A DNA stretch of 64,000 nucleotides from CALLMM01 sp964429855. GTDB taxonomy: Bacteria > Armatimonadota > Chthonomonadetes > Chthonomonadales > CAJBBX01. The first letter of the stretch is position 1. Each line of letters starts with the position of its first letter. A program made the translations under genes and the position numbers. Positions 24,029 through 32,688 of this stretch are shown in pieces. The notes under the pieces were generated by a model. That model was not told where the DNA came from and made no database searches. It saw only the letters and a list, made by a program, of their open reading frames with translations. The stretch covers positions 1-64,000 of the forward strand of contig CAYSDM010000001.1 in NCBI GenBank assembly GCA_964429855.1, given 5' to 3'.

Positions 24029-25290
24029 TCGAAAAAGCGTACGAACTGGCGCGAGAACGCTATGCGAGTCTCGGCGTGGATACCGATCAGGCGATGGAGC
24101 GTCTGGCATCCATTCCCATCTCCCTGCACTGCTGGCAGGGAGATGATGTGGGAGGCTTTGAGAACGATGAGGGGCTGACCGGCGGCGGCATTCAGGCGAC
24201 CGGGAACTATCCCGGCAAGGCGCGAAACGCCGACGAACTGCGCGCCGATCTGGAGATGACCTACCGGATGCTCCCCGGCAAGCATCGCCTGAACCTGCAC
24301 GCCATCTATGCGGAGACCGGCGGCAAAAAGGTGGAGCGTGATGCGTTGACTTACGAGCACTTCTCGCGCTGGACCGAATGGGCGAAGGCGAACGGGCTGG
24401 GCATGGACTTCAATCAGTCCTACTTCTCCCATCCGCTTGCTAATGATGGATTCACCCTCTCCAGCCGCGATGAGGGCATTCGCCGCTTCTGGGTGGATCA
24501 CGGGATCGCCTGCCGCAAAATCGGCGAACAGATGGGCAAAACGCTCGGCACGCCTTGCGTCACCAATGTCTGGATTCCCGATGGGTACAAGGACATCCCG
24601 GTAGACCGAAAGACGCCGCGCGAGATACTGCGCCGTTCGCTGGATGAGATGTTTGCCGAGCCGCTCGATCCGCGCTATCATCTGGACGCGGTAGAGTGCA
24701 AGCTGTTCGGCATCGGGTCGGAGAGCTATGTGGTCGGTTCGCATGAGTTCTACATGGGCTACGCGATGGCGAACCGTGACCGCAGGCTGCTGCTCTGCCT
24801 GGACGCCGGACACTTCCATCCGACGGAGACCATCGCCGATAAGATCTCCTCTGTGCTGCTCTACCTCGACGAGATACTCCTGCATGTCAGCCGGGGCGTT
24901 CGGTGGGACAGCGACCATGTGGTGATCCTCTCCGACGATCTGCGGGCGATTGGCGAGGAACTGGTGCGCGGCGACTACCTGGGACGCACCCATATCGGGC
25001 TGGACTTCTTTGACGCCAGCATCAACCGGGTGGCTGCCTGGGTCATCGGCACGCGCTGCATGATCAAGTCGCTGCTGCTGGCGCTGCTGGAGCCGATTGA
25101 GACGCTGCGCAGAGTGGAGATAGATAATGATCTGACGGCGCGGCTGGCGTTGATGGAGGAGAACAAGACGCTGCCGTTCGGGGCGGTATGGGACTACTAC
25201 TGCGAGAAGATGGGCGTTCCGGTCGGCGCTGCCTGGCTGGAGGAGGTGCGCTGCTACGAGAAGAGCGTGCTCTCCAAGCGCGTTGCGTAG
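24025..25290 (+). CDS. rhaA: L-rhamnose isomerase
   Basis: 421 residues, full family length. Motifs along the TIM barrel: SLHCWQGDDVGGFE, LTGGGIQATGNYPGKARN, LNLHAIYAETGG, NQSYFSHPLANDGFTLSS, FWVDHGIACRKIGE, DAGHFHPTETIADKISS and WDSDHVV, which carry the His/Asp/Glu metal ligands. It converts L-rhamnose to L-rhamnulose. No rhamnulokinase, aldolase or transporter is adjacent, so the rest of the pathway must be elsewhere; the kinase-like, aldolase-like and epimerase genes at 36-51 kb belong to other families. It is translationally coupled to mtaB. Confidence 0.96.
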   Translation: MIEKAYELARERYASLGVDTDQAMERLASIPISLHCWQGDDVGGFENDEGLTGGGIQATGNYPGKARNADELRADLEMTYRMLPGKHRLNLHAIYAETGGKKVERDALTYEHFSRWTEWAKANGLGMDFNQSYFSHPLANDGFTLSSRDEGIRRFWVDHGIACRKIGEQMGKTLGTPCVTNVWIPDGYKDIPVDRKTPREILRRSLDEMFAEPLDPRYHLDAVECKLFGIGSESYVVGSHEFYMGYAMANRDRRLLLCLDAGHFHPTETIADKISSVLLYLDEILLHVSRGVRWDSDHVVILSDDLRAIGEELVRGDYLGRTHIGLDFFDASINRVAAWVIGTRCMIKSLLLALLEPIETLRRVEIDNDLTARLALMEENKTLPFGAVWDYYCEKMGVPVGAAWLEEVRCYEKSVLSKRVA

Positions 25291-25356
25291 CGGCAGGTGA
25301 GATCGCTCAGGCTGCCGCCAGTTCTCCTTCACGGTAGAACGGCTGCATCGCCTGAC

Positions 25357-25412
25357 TGTCCTGTTGAGCGCAGCGAGACATCTTAAGATTCTTCGCTGCG
25401 CTCAGAATGACA
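25357..25412. repeat. REP-like palindromic intergenic element
   Basis: Perfect arms TGAGCGCAGCGA (25365-25376) and TCGCTGCGCTCA (25393-25404), with outer TGTC/GACA also paired and AGATTCTTCGCTGCG / CAGAATGACA around. This is the widely distributed palindrome family reading TGTCATTCTGAGCGCAGCGA, found between genes in many phyla. It sits between convergent rhaA and pdhC; a weaker hairpin lies at 25290-25318. Confidence 0.8.
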
Positions 25413-25446
25413 TCCACCTGAACTGCCTTGACGACGTACTAGATCT

Positions 25447-25479
25447 GTACAGCGATGGACAGAAGGTTCATCGCTGTAC
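25447..25479 (-). terminator. Hairpin downstream of pdhC
   Basis: GTACAGCGATG (25447-25457) pairs with CATCGCTGTAC (25469-25479). It begins ten bases after the pdhC stop, without a T-run; it is likely the 3' end of the pdh operon. Confidence 0.55.
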
Positions 25480-25488
25480 CGGTTTTCG

Positions 25489-26820
25489 CTACGCCAGCAG
25501 GCTGAACGGGTTTTCGAGCAGGCGGCGAATCTCCTGCAGGAACTTCGCCCCGAGCAGGCCGTCCACCGTGCGGTGGTCGCAGGAGAGGGTTATGCGCATC
25601 CGCTGGCGCGTTTCGTAGCCGCCGTCTTCGCGAACCGTCACCTCCGGCGCAACCGCGCCCACCGCCAGGATCGCCGACTCCGGCGGGTTGATGATGGCGG
25701 CGAACTCCTCCACGCCGAACATCCCCAGATTGGAGACGCTGAACGTGCCGCCGGACATCTCCTGCGGGGTCAGCGTGCCGCCGCGCGCCTTGCCGATCAA
25801 CGCTTTCGCCTCCGCCGAAATCTGTCGGAGGGATCGGCTGCCGCAATCCGAAATGACCGGCACGGTCAGACCGTCGTCCGTTCCGACCGCGATGCCGATA
25901 TTGATCGCGCTGTAACGGCGAATCTTCTCGTCCGGGGTGTAGGAGACATTCACATCGGGGTATTTCGTCAGCGCGACTGCGCACGCCTTGACGATCAGAT
26001 CGTTGACGGTGATCTTCTGGTCGGGCGTGTCGGCGTTGAGATCGGACAGCAGCTTCATGGCGCGATCCATGTCGACCGGCATCACCAGGTAGAAATGAGG
26101 GATCGTCTGTTTACTCTGTACGGTGCGCCGGGCAATCGTGCGGCGCATCCGGCTGATCTCGGTATCCTGCCCCTCCTGCGTCGGCGCGGCGGGAGCCGCC
26201 AGCGTGGTTGTGGTCGGGGAGGCGGCGGGAACCGGCACAGGCTTCCGGGGAGTCTCGGCGACCGTGGGAGCAGGCGTTGCGGCGGTCGGGAGTGGCGTTT
26301 TTACGGCGGCAGGCGTTCCGCTCTCGCGTTTTCCCGCCAGGTAGGTCATCACGTCCCGCTTGGTGATTCTCCCCACGCCGCCGCCGGTTCCGGCGATCTG
26401 AGAGAGGTCCAGTCCCATCTCCTCCGCCATGCGGCGGGCAATCGGCGAGACCTTGACATGCTCATGCACCACGACAGGCGGATGAATGTCCACATCGGGG
26501 ATCACGTCATAGGCGTCGGGCGTTGTCGAACCGGCTTCGCCCGTGGCGACGCGATCCGGCATTCCGTTATCCGGCGGAACCGTTCCCGGCGGATTGATGT
26601 AGGCGATGATGGCGCCGACCGGAACGGTCTTTCCCTCCTCCACCACCACCTGCGCCAGTATTCCGGCATCCTCCGCCGGGATCGGGACGTTCGCCTTGTC
26701 GGTCTCGATCTCCGCGATCTCGTCGTTGACGGCGATCTGGTCGCCCTCATGCTTGATCCAGCGCAGGATCGTTCCCTCTTCCATGCCATCGCCCATCTTG
26801 GGCATGCGAATCTCAATCAT
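25489..26820 (-). CDS. pdhC: Pyruvate dehydrogenase E2, dihydrolipoamide acetyltransferase
   Basis: 443 residues. Lipoyl domain at 1-78 with the lipoylated lysine in ETDKANV (~residue 43). An Ala/Pro-rich linker precedes a peripheral-subunit-binding domain (~123-160, VSPIARRMAEEMGLDLSQIAGTG). A second linker leads to the catalytic domain (~215-443) with SCDHRTVDG, whose His and Asp are catalytic. It transfers the acetyl group from lipoate to CoA. It is last in the pdhA-pdhB-pdhC order; E3 is not in the window. A branched-chain 2-oxoacid complex is possible but less likely given the E1 similarity. Confidence 0.92.
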   Translation of the reverse strand: MIEIRMPKMGDGMEEGTILRWIKHEGDQIAVNDEIAEIETDKANVPIPAEDAGILAQVVVEEGKTVPVGAIIAYINPPGTVPPDNGMPDRVATGEAGSTTPDAYDVIPDVDIHPPVVVHEHVKVSPIARRMAEEMGLDLSQIAGTGGGVGRITKRDVMTYLAGKRESGTPAAVKTPLPTAATPAPTVAETPRKPVPVPAASPTTTTLAAPAAPTQEGQDTEISRMRRTIARRTVQSKQTIPHFYLVMPVDMDRAMKLLSDLNADTPDQKITVNDLIVKACAVALTKYPDVNVSYTPDEKIRRYSAINIGIAVGTDDGLTVPVISDCGSRSLRQISAEAKALIGKARGGTLTPQEMSGGTFSVSNLGMFGVEEFAAIINPPESAILAVGAVAPEVTVREDGGYETRQRMRITLSCDHRTVDGLLGAKFLQEIRRLLENPFSLLA

Positions 26821-26849
26821 AGGTTTTCCTTCAAACAGATCAATTCGCG

Positions 26850-27827
26850 CTACGCCATTGTGCGGCGAACCGCTTCGATTACGTCGCTCTCATGCGGAAT
26901 GGCGGCGCGCTCCAGATTACGGGCGTAGGGCATCGGCACATCGGCGCCTCCGACGCGCTCCACCGGCGAGTCCAGATAGTCGAACGCCTGCTCGTAGATT
27001 CGCGTCACGACCTCCGCCGCAAATCCGACGTTCTTCCACTCTTCCTGCGTCACCACCGCCCGGTTGGTCTTGCGAACGGAGGTCAGAATCGTCTCCATGT
27101 CCAGCGGAACCAGCGTTCGCAGGTCAATGACCTCGCACTCGATGCCTTCCTGCGCCAGAATATCCGCCGCCTTCAGGCAGACGCCCACCATGTGCGAGTA
27201 GGCGACCACCGTCACATCCGCCCCTTCGCGACGTACCGCCGCCACCCCGAAAGGTATCGTGAACTCCGGGTCTTCCGGCACTTCGCCGCGCTGCGGATAG
27301 AGCGCGGTATGCTCCATGAAGATCACCGGGTTATCGTCGCGAACCGCCATTTTGAACAGCCCTTTCACATCGGCGGGAGTCGCGGGGGCAACCACCTTCA
27401 GACCGGGGGTATGAGCGTACCAGGACTCCAGACTCATCGAGTGCTGCGCGGACAACTGCCCGCCGCGCCCGACCGGACCGCGAAAAACGACCGGACAGCG
27501 AATACGCCCGCCCGACATATAGGTGATCTTCGCGGCATGGTTGACGATCTGATCCATTGCCGAAAGCGCAAACGACCAGGTCATAAACTCGGCGACCGGA
27601 CGCAGACCGACCATTGCCGCGCCGGTTGCCAGTCCGGCAATGCCGACCTCGCTGATCGGGGTGTCCAGCACCCGCATCGGTCCGAACTTCTGCTGAAGCC
27701 CTTCCGTCACGCGGTAGGTTCCCTGATACTGCCCGATCTCCTCGCCGCACAGAAATACATTTGCATCGCGCTCCATCTCCTCGGTCATTGCGAGACGCAG
27801 CGCCTCCTGATATCTCATCACTGCCAT
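26850..27827 (-). CDS. pdhB: Pyruvate dehydrogenase E1 component, beta subunit
   Basis: 325 residues, standard length. Transketolase pyrimidine-binding domain with RYQEALRLAMTEEMERD, GEEIGQYQGTYRVTEGL and DTPISEVGIAGLATGAAMVGLRPVAEFMT, where the glutamate of TPISE activates thiamine diphosphate. C-terminal domain with EVIDLRTLVPLD. It forms the alpha2-beta2 E1 enzyme with the upstream pdhA product. Seven bases separate the two genes. Confidence 0.95.
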   Translation of the reverse strand: MAVMRYQEALRLAMTEEMERDANVFLCGEEIGQYQGTYRVTEGLQQKFGPMRVLDTPISEVGIAGLATGAAMVGLRPVAEFMTWSFALSAMDQIVNHAAKITYMSGGRIRCPVVFRGPVGRGGQLSAQHSMSLESWYAHTPGLKVVAPATPADVKGLFKMAVRDDNPVIFMEHTALYPQRGEVPEDPEFTIPFGVAAVRREGADVTVVAYSHMVGVCLKAADILAQEGIECEVIDLRTLVPLDMETILTSVRKTNRAVVTQEEWKNVGFAAEVVTRIYEQAFDYLDSPVERVGGADVPMPYARNLERAAIPHESDVIEAVRRTMA

Positions 27828-27834
27828 GCGTGAT

Positions 27835-28857
27835 CTACTCCTGATGATTCACAAACACATGTTCGTAAAGGCTGTCCAGCGGCGGCTCGGGGCTGGCTTC
27901 CGCGAACTCGATAGACTCCTGTACGGTGCGACGCACCTCCTGCTCGATGGTCTCCGCCTCCGCCTCCGAGAGCATATCGCGCGCGGTCAGGTAGTCGCGC
28001 AGCCGCGCAATCGGGTCGCGCTGTTTCCAGGTATCCAACTCCTCTTCCGTGCGATAGAACTTATATCCCTGGGTGTTGTCGTCGCCGATGCCGTGCCCGA
28101 TGAAACGATAGCAGGTCATCTCCAGGAAATAGGGTTCGCCCGTCTGCCGGATTCGCTCCAGAATGCGCCGGGCGGTGTCCCGCACCGTCAGCACATCCAT
28201 GCCGTCAATCTTCTCGCCCTGGATACCGTGCGCCTCCGCCTTCAGCACAAAGTCCAACTGACCGGTGGAGCGCTGAACGGAGGTTCCCATCGCGTACTGG
28301 TTATTCTCCAGAATGTAGAGGATGGGCAGCTTATACAGTCCCGCCATGTTCATGGCTTCGTGTACGCCGCCCTGATTCATGGCGCCGTCACCGAAGTAGC
28401 AGACGCAGACATTGTCCGTGCCGCGATACTTGATCGCGAATCCGACGCCGGTCGCTACGGGAACCGGACCGCCGACGATCCCATCGCCGCCCAGAAAACC
28501 GCGCGGCGGGTCAATCAGGTGCATCGAGCCGCCTTTGCCGCCCGCGCATCCCGTAACGCGCCCCATCAACTCCGCCATCACCGCCTTCGGGTCGGTGCCG
28601 CAGGCGAGCGCGTGCGCATGATCGCGATAGGTAGAAAGGATATAGTCTCCTGGCAGGCGAAGCTGCGGTACTACTCCCGCGACCAGCGCCTCCTGCCCGT
28701 CGTAGCGGTGCAGGTAGCCGCCCATCTTTCCCTCGCGAAACTTGCGATAGGTCGATTCTTCGAATCGGCGTATAAGAACCATTAAACGATAGAGTGCCAG
28801 CAGCTCGCCGCGCTGAATGTCGCCTGAAGCAGCCTCTTCAATCGTCGCTTTTGCCAT
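27835..28857 (-). CDS. pdhA: Pyruvate dehydrogenase E1 component, alpha subunit
   Basis: 340 residues. The thiamine diphosphate motif GDG-x(~27)-NN is present: FGDGAMNQGGVHEAMNMAGLYKLPILYILENNQ. YRDHAHALACG and RFIGHG...DDNTQGYK (phosphorylation-loop region) agree with E1 alpha. It starts at ATG 28857 with GGAGGG upstream and lies 40 bp after the mfd stop, so it may be read from the mfd promoter. It decarboxylates pyruvate and loads acetyl onto E2. Confidence 0.95.
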   Translation of the reverse strand: MAKATIEEAASGDIQRGELLALYRLMVLIRRFEESTYRKFREGKMGGYLHRYDGQEALVAGVVPQLRLPGDYILSTYRDHAHALACGTDPKAVMAELMGRVTGCAGGKGGSMHLIDPPRGFLGGDGIVGGPVPVATGVGFAIKYRGTDNVCVCYFGDGAMNQGGVHEAMNMAGLYKLPILYILENNQYAMGTSVQRSTGQLDFVLKAEAHGIQGEKIDGMDVLTVRDTARRILERIRQTGEPYFLEMTCYRFIGHGIGDDNTQGYKFYRTEEELDTWKQRDPIARLRDYLTARDMLSEAEAETIEQEVRRTVQESIEFAEASPEPPLDSLYEHVFVNHQE

Positions 28858-28897
28858 GAATGTGTGTCCCTCCAGATGGATGACCGATAGTCGGGGG

Positions 28898-31800
28898 CTA
28901 ACGGACTATTGCATCTTTGACAATGCGTTTGCCCTCAGTGAGCGCGCGCTCCAGAATCCCCAGCATCTCCTCCACCTCTTTAACCACCTGAGGAGAAGCT
29001 AAGCCGATGACAACAGAGTCAGCGGTGAAACGGTGATGGCGGAAGACGTGAGTCAGCAGCCGCAGCGCCTCCGGTGTGAGACGAACATGCGGCGCGAACC
29101 TTAAGGTAACCTCCCTCTTTTCACCGCGAATAGCGGCAATCCCTGCCTCTTTTGCGCGCAGCCGCAGCCGCAGCACCTCCAGCGCATTCCAGACGGGGCG
29201 CGGCGGATCGCCGTAACGGTCCTCCAGTTCCGCCAGCAGGTCTTCGATATCCTGTCGGGAGCGGATGCCGGACATCTTTTTGTAGAAGAAGATACGCTCC
29301 GCTTCGTTGGGGATATATTCGTTGGGTATGTGCGCCGTGATGGGCAGATCTACCGGGGGCAAGGTGGCGTCTACCGGCTCCTCGCCCTTGATCTCGGAGA
29401 CCGCCTGCGAGAGCAGTTCGCAGTAGAGATCGAACCCAACCGAGATCATCGCTCCGGACTGCTCCGCGCCCAGAAGATTGCCCGCGCCGCGTATCTCCAG
29501 GTCGCGCATCGCCACCTGATAACCGGAACCGAGCGCGGTAAACTCCCGAATCGCCAGCAGTCGCTGCTCCGCCACCTCCGTCAACTGCTTGTTGGGACGG
29601 TAGAGGAGATAGGCGTATGCCTGCCGGTTGGAGCGTCCCACGCGCCCGCGCAACTGGTATAGCTGCGCCAGTCCCATGCGATCCGCGTTGTCTACGATGA
29701 TGGTGTTGACGTTAGGGATGTCCAGCCCGTTTTCAATGATGGTGGTGCAGAGCAGAACGTCGTACTCGCGATGGTAGAAGTCCAGCATGATCTTCTCCAG
29801 TTCATCTTCCGACATCTGCCCGTGTCCGATGCGAATGCGGGCGTCCGGCACCAGCCGCTGAATTCGCTGCGCGATATAGGAGATGGTCTCCACGCGATTA
29901 TGTACGAAATAGACCTGCCCGTCGCGCTCCAGTTCTCGCAAAATGGCGTCCCGCACCAGATCGTCGTCGTATTCGCGCACGTAGGTGAGGATCGGGACGC
30001 GCCCGCTGGGCGGGTCCTCGATGACGCTCATGTCGCGCAGTCCGGCCAGCGCCATCGAGAGGGTGCGGGGGATGGGCGTGGCGGTCAGGGTCAGCACGTC
30101 CACCGTCTTGCGAAGCTGTTTCAACCGCTCCTTCTGCGCCACGCCGAAACGCTGCTCCTCATCCACAATCAGCAGACCGAGATTGGAAAACTCCACGTCT
30201 TTGGAAAGCAGGCGGTGCGTTCCAACCACAATGTCCACCTCGCCCGCTTTCAGACGTTCGGTGGTCCTTTTCTGCTCCTGTCGGCTGCGGAACCGGCTGA
30301 GAAGCTCCACCGTGATCGGGTAGGCGGCAAGTCGCTCCGAAAAGGTCGTGTAGTGCTGGGCAGCCAGAACGGTGGTTGGACAGAGCACCGCCACCTGCTT
30401 GCCCGACACCACCACTTTGAAGGCGGCGCGAATGGCGACCTCGGTCTTACCGAATCCGACATCGCCGCAGATCAGCCGATCCATCGGCTTGCTCTCTTCC
30501 AGGTTCTGCTTGACATCCAGAATGGCGCGCCACTGGCTGGGCGTCTCTTCGTAGGGAAACGCCTCCTCCATCTCCGCCTGCCAGGGGGTATCCTCGCCAT
30601 AAGAGGGACGCTCCGCCGCCTGACGCGCCGCATACAGCTCGATCAGGTCTTTCGCCATGATATGCGCCTGCTCTTTGACGCGCCGGGTGGTGCGCTGCCA
30701 CTCATTGCCGCCGATCCGGTTGATGGGCGGGGGCGTCCCCTCTCCGCCAATATATCGCTGCACGCGGTCAATCTGGTCGGCAGGGACATAGAGCCGGTCC
30801 GCTCCGGCGTACTGAATGTGGAGATAGTCGCGCTCCGCGCCCTCGACCTGCCGTTTGGTCATTCCCCGATATACGCCGATTCCATGATGGATATGCACCA
30901 CATAGTCGCCTTCACGAAGGTCGAGAATGGTGGAGAGAGGAATTCCGACGGTGGCGCGACGACGAGAGACAGTCGGACGGGCGCTCCCGAACAGTTCCGC
31001 ATCCGTTGCCGTGTAAAGCCCGATGTCGGCAAATTTGAAACCCTGTCGGAGCCGCCCCTCCAGGACGCGCAGGGGTTGATGAACGGTCGGCAAATCGGGG
31101 GATATCTCTTCTTCGTCGCTGACCGGCAGCTTCAGTTCCCGACAGATTTCGCGCACACGCTGCGGCTGATCGCTGACGATCAGGCACTCCGCGCCGTTCG
31201 CCAGCCAGGTCTGCACCTCTTCGGCAAAGAAGGGCAGCCGCGAGCGGTAGGACTCCATGGCGGCGGCAGACACCTGCAGACGGGTCTGAAATCGAAATCC
31301 TTCGGGCGCGCGGGAGAGCTGCGTCAGCGCTAGAATCGCGGGAATATCCTCTCCGCAGACGGTCGCCTCTCCTCCGTGCAGCAGACCCTCCAGCCGTTCC
31401 ACGCAGGCGGTCGGATGAGAGGCTCCCTGCATACGCTCCCCGCGCGCAGCGTGCCGCTCCCGCGCCTCGCCGATCTCCGCGCGCAGACGCTCCCAGTGCG
31501 CCCGCACCTGCGCCGGTTCGTCCAGAACGATCAGGGGCGGGGACGGAATGTCGCCGTCTGGCTTCTGTGAGCCGACGGAGAGGTAGTCCACCGCGCAGAC
31601 AGCCTCCGGCACGAAGTAGGGCAGATACTCCTCCACGCCATTGAAATAGACGCCGTTCTGAAGGCGGATCAAGTCGTTCTCGACACGTTCATGCAGCGCG
31701 TTCAGTCCCTCGCGATTCTTCTCGGCGAAAAGCTGACGCTTGCGCTGATCCAGCGCCTTGCGGATAAGCGGTACCGCCGATTGAATGCTCTCCGGCGTCA

Positions 31801-32500
31801 GGCGAATTTCGCGCACCGGATAGACCGTTATCTCTGTGACTGCGCCGGTGGATCGCTGCGTCGTCACATCGAAGGCGCGCAGGCTCTCGATCTCGTCGCC
31901 GAACAGTTCCAGGCGGACAGGCGCTTCAGAGGTGCTCGGGAAGATGTCCAGAATGCCGCCACGTCGGGAAAACTGACCGGGACGGGAGACGGTTGTATCC
32001 GCCTCATAGCCCATCTGAACCAGACTGCGCAGCAGGCTCTCCAGGTCTATCGTCTGACCGACAGTCAGCGACAGGGCAGGGGCAAGGAGGTCTTCGGGCA
32101 GGCAGGTGCGCTGAAAGACGGCTTCGGCGGTTCCGATCACAATGCAGGGGACGCCGGTTCCCAGCGCCGCCAGCGCCGTGATGCGTTCGCTGAGCGCCCG
32201 GTAGTCGGTGGCGTCGTGCGAGAGCCAGTGGCTTTCGGAGGCGGGAAGGAGGAAAAGGCGGTCTTCCGGGATGCCGAAGGCGTGAAGATCATCCCACAGG
32301 CGCTGCGCCTGCTCATTCTGGTAGGCGACAAGCAGCATCTGCCCGCCCAGACGCTGGTGCAGGCGCGCAAGAAAGAGACCTCTTGCGGCTCCCGAAAGAC
32401 CGACCACATGCCCGTGTCCCCGGGGAGCCTTCAGTGTTGAAAGCAGCGCGTCGAAGTCCGGAAGCCGGTCCACGCGCTGCGTCAGCAGGTGCAGCATCAT
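28898..32500 (-). CDS. mfd: Transcription-repair coupling factor
   Basis: About 1200 residues. UvrB-like N-terminal module (FSRRGGILDIFPS), RNA-polymerase-interacting CarD-like domain (LREGDYVVHIHHGIGVYRGM), RecG-like translocase with Walker A GDVGFGKTEVA, Walker B DEEQRFGV, TATPIPRTLSMAL and QLRGRVGRSNRQAYAYLLY, and the C-terminal TRCF domain. Mfd removes stalled RNA polymerase at lesions and recruits UvrA. I take the ATG pair at 32500/32497, since GGAAGGA precedes it and upstream codons fall in a palindromic leader; a TTG at 32539 would extend it. Confidence 0.97.
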   Translation of the reverse strand: MMLHLLTQRVDRLPDFDALLSTLKAPRGHGHVVGLSGAARGLFLARLHQRLGGQMLLVAYQNEQAQRLWDDLHAFGIPEDRLFLLPASESHWLSHDATDYRALSERITALAALGTGVPCIVIGTAEAVFQRTCLPEDLLAPALSLTVGQTIDLESLLRSLVQMGYEADTTVSRPGQFSRRGGILDIFPSTSEAPVRLELFGDEIESLRAFDVTTQRSTGAVTEITVYPVREIRLTPESIQSAVPLIRKALDQRKRQLFAEKNREGLNALHERVENDLIRLQNGVYFNGVEEYLPYFVPEAVCAVDYLSVGSQKPDGDIPSPPLIVLDEPAQVRAHWERLRAEIGEARERHAARGERMQGASHPTACVERLEGLLHGGEATVCGEDIPAILALTQLSRAPEGFRFQTRLQVSAAAMESYRSRLPFFAEEVQTWLANGAECLIVSDQPQRVREICRELKLPVSDEEEISPDLPTVHQPLRVLEGRLRQGFKFADIGLYTATDAELFGSARPTVSRRRATVGIPLSTILDLREGDYVVHIHHGIGVYRGMTKRQVEGAERDYLHIQYAGADRLYVPADQIDRVQRYIGGEGTPPPINRIGGNEWQRTTRRVKEQAHIMAKDLIELYAARQAAERPSYGEDTPWQAEMEEAFPYEETPSQWRAILDVKQNLEESKPMDRLICGDVGFGKTEVAIRAAFKVVVSGKQVAVLCPTTVLAAQHYTTFSERLAAYPITVELLSRFRSRQEQKRTTERLKAGEVDIVVGTHRLLSKDVEFSNLGLLIVDEEQRFGVAQKERLKQLRKTVDVLTLTATPIPRTLSMALAGLRDMSVIEDPPSGRVPILTYVREYDDDLVRDAILRELERDGQVYFVHNRVETISYIAQRIQRLVPDARIRIGHGQMSEDELEKIMLDFYHREYDVLLCTTIIENGLDIPNVNTIIVDNADRMGLAQLYQLRGRVGRSNRQAYAYLLYRPNKQLTEVAEQRLLAIREFTALGSGYQVAMRDLEIRGAGNLLGAEQSGAMISVGFDLYCELLSQAVSEIKGEEPVDATLPPVDLPITAHIPNEYIPNEAERIFFYKKMSGIRSRQDIEDLLAELEDRYGDPPRPVWNALEVLRLRLRAKEAGIAAIRGEKREVTLRFAPHVRLTPEALRLLTHVFRHHRFTADSVVIGLASPQVVKEVEEMLGILERALTEGKRIVKDAIVR

Positions 32501-32517
32501 TCCTTCCACGCACGAAT

Positions 32518-32573
32518 ACGCCGGTTGCCTCAAGCACAACCGGCGTCATAGCAGACGTTGCTATCGTATTATA
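32518..32573 (-). promoter_or_regulatory. mfd promoter -10 box and leader hairpin
   Basis: On the minus strand a perfect TATAAT lies at 32573-32568, with no clear -35. The leader contains a perfect 10-bp hairpin, ACGCCGGTTG / CAACCGGCGT (32518-32527 with 32537-32546), ending 17 bases before the start codon. Confidence 0.55.
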
Positions 32574-32638
32574 CCCTTCTTCCCAGGCAATGCTGTGCGG
32601 ACAAGAAAAAGATCGGCGGGGCGCGGAACAGGGGAAAG

Positions 32639-32675
32639 CCCTCCTCTTCTCCTCCCTGCGCGAAAAAGAGGAGGG
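32639..32675 (-). terminator. Hairpin terminator of the metalloprotease gene
   Basis: CCCTCCTCTT (32639-32648) pairs with AAGAGGAGGG (32666-32675), 13 bases after the stop, followed on the minus strand by CTTTCCCC. Confidence 0.6.
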
Positions 32676-32688
32676 AACACGCATCCGG

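Noticed and set aside
23968..25332. 454-codon minus-strand ORF
   Set aside because: Antisense to rhaA; GC-rich codon periodicity keeps the opposite frame open.
25573..26928. 451-codon plus-strand ORF
   Set aside because: Antisense to the pdhC lipoyl, linker and catalytic parts; Arg/Gly-rich nonsense composition.
29771..31333. 520-codon plus-strand ORF
   Set aside because: Lies wholly opposite mfd, which has all its motifs on the minus strand. The antisense text has no domain character.
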